Assembly (NCBI GenBank): GCA_937875605.1
Contig: CALLXZ010000202.1
Location: forward strand, 1-6,810
Direction: 5' to 3'
Length of the DNA stretch: 6,810 bases
Source: an uncultured Moheibacter sp.
GTDB lineage: Bacteria > Bacteroidota > Bacteroidia > Flavobacteriales > Weeksellaceae
Shown: piece after piece, positions 6,512-6,810 of the stretch
Layout: every line of letters starts with the position of its first letter
How positions within the stretch are numbered: position 1 is the first letter of the stretch
The notes under the pieces: model-generated
What the model was told of the DNA's origin: nothing
Database searches by the model: none
The model's input: only the letters and a program-made list of their open reading frames with translations
Program-made: the position numbers and the translations under genes

Positions 6512-6810
6512 TTATCGATTCAAAAAATTTTCATACGTAAGTGCTTGATCAAGATAGATTAAAATCTGATTTTTAAATGTTTTTACATTAATGTCTCCCA
6601 GTCCTTCTTCTTCATCGGTTCTTTTCATCATTTGAAGTGTTTCGGCTATTTTTCCCATCGCATGAGCGCTTGGATAATCTCCTGAGATGGTGGTTGAACC
6701 CCGCATTTCCAAAACTTTGTTTACTCTGCTCAAGACAGTGTTTCCGGGAATAGGACGCGCTCGTGTTTTCAGGTCTAGTGCTTCAAATTTGCCGATTAAT
6801 TCATTGTAAA
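6512..6810 (-). CDS. Unrecognised protein, C-terminal 98 residues (start outside window)
   Basis: The frame stays open on the - strand to the right edge of the window, so the true start lies beyond 6810; the TTG at 6731-6733 is an internal Leu, not a convincing start. The visible part contains 'KTRARPIPGNTVLSRVNKVL', then 'GSTTISGDYPSAHAMGKIAE', an acidic 'RTDEEEGLGDINVKTF' and a helical end 'QILIYLDQALTYENFLNR'. It is soluble in character, with no membrane segment, Cys or motif that I can tie to a known family. Three bases separate its TAA from the ATG of the 104-residue gene, implying co-transcription and perhaps a shared function. Confidence 0.65.
   Translation of the reverse strand, partial: YNELIGKFEALDLKTRARPIPGNTVLSRVNKVLEMRGSTTISGDYPSAHAMGKIAETLQMMKRTDEEEGLGDINVKTFKNQILIYLDQALTYENFLNR

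Noticed and set aside
6194..6810. The - strand pair as prophage genes.
   Set aside because: No integrase, structural phage protein, attachment-site repeat or tRNA is visible. Small unknown proteins alone do not support a phage call.

Overview
The window looks like part of a flexirubin / aryl-polyene type pigment (polyunsaturated fatty-acid derived) biosynthesis cluster from a Bacteroidetes bacterium, most likely a flavobacterium in the Chryseobacterium/Flavobacterium sense. The basis is the AT-rich, Lys/Ile/Asn-rich coding style, the lack of strong Shine-Dalgarno sequences, a Bacteroidetes-style promoter (TTG, 19-base spacer, TAnnTTTG-like box), and the gene set itself: two beta-ketoacyl synthases of different classes, a FabZ/ApeP-like hotdog dehydratase, a hotdog thioesterase, a BtrH-type acyltransferase-like protein and an ABC-2 exporter. 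Genus and pathway are inferences from gene content; no database was searched.

Layout. Positions 1-6197 are one strand-uniform, tightly packed block on the + strand: the C-terminal part of a KAS III-like condensing enzyme (1-656), an ApeP/FabZ-like hotdog protein (698-1141), a small protein with a degenerate XRE-like helix-turn-helix (1151-1555), a BtrH_N papain-like protein (1555-2550), an 81-base gap that holds the only convincing promoter and a palindrome (2551-2631), an ABC ATPase (2632-3381), an ABC-2 permease (3374-4666), a YbgC/4HBT thioesterase (4666-5073) and a KAS I/II-like ketosynthase (5070-6197). Four of the seven junctions in this block are stop/start overlaps of 1-8 bases, so translation is probably coupled. 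On the - strand, two short genes I do not recognise (6194-6508, and 6512 to the right edge) run towards the cluster and meet the last ketosynthase tail to tail, with the two stop codons overlapping.

How the genes could work together. In known flexirubin and aryl-polyene systems, a KAS III-like enzyme (DarB type) contributes to dialkylresorcinol formation, KAS I/II-like enzymes and hotdog dehydratases build and desaturate the polyene chain on an acyl carrier protein, and a thioesterase edits or releases chains. The pigment is a polyene acid esterified to a dialkylresorcinol and sits in the outer membrane. The BtrH-like protein is the most interesting member: its namesake moves an acyl group from a carrier protein to a small acceptor, so it is a candidate for the ester-forming or another acyl-transfer step. 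The ABC pair could move the product or a precursor out of the cytoplasm. Other genes such a pathway needs (carrier protein, aryl starter enzymes, ketoreductase, the DarA partner) are not in the window and would be expected upstream of position 1.
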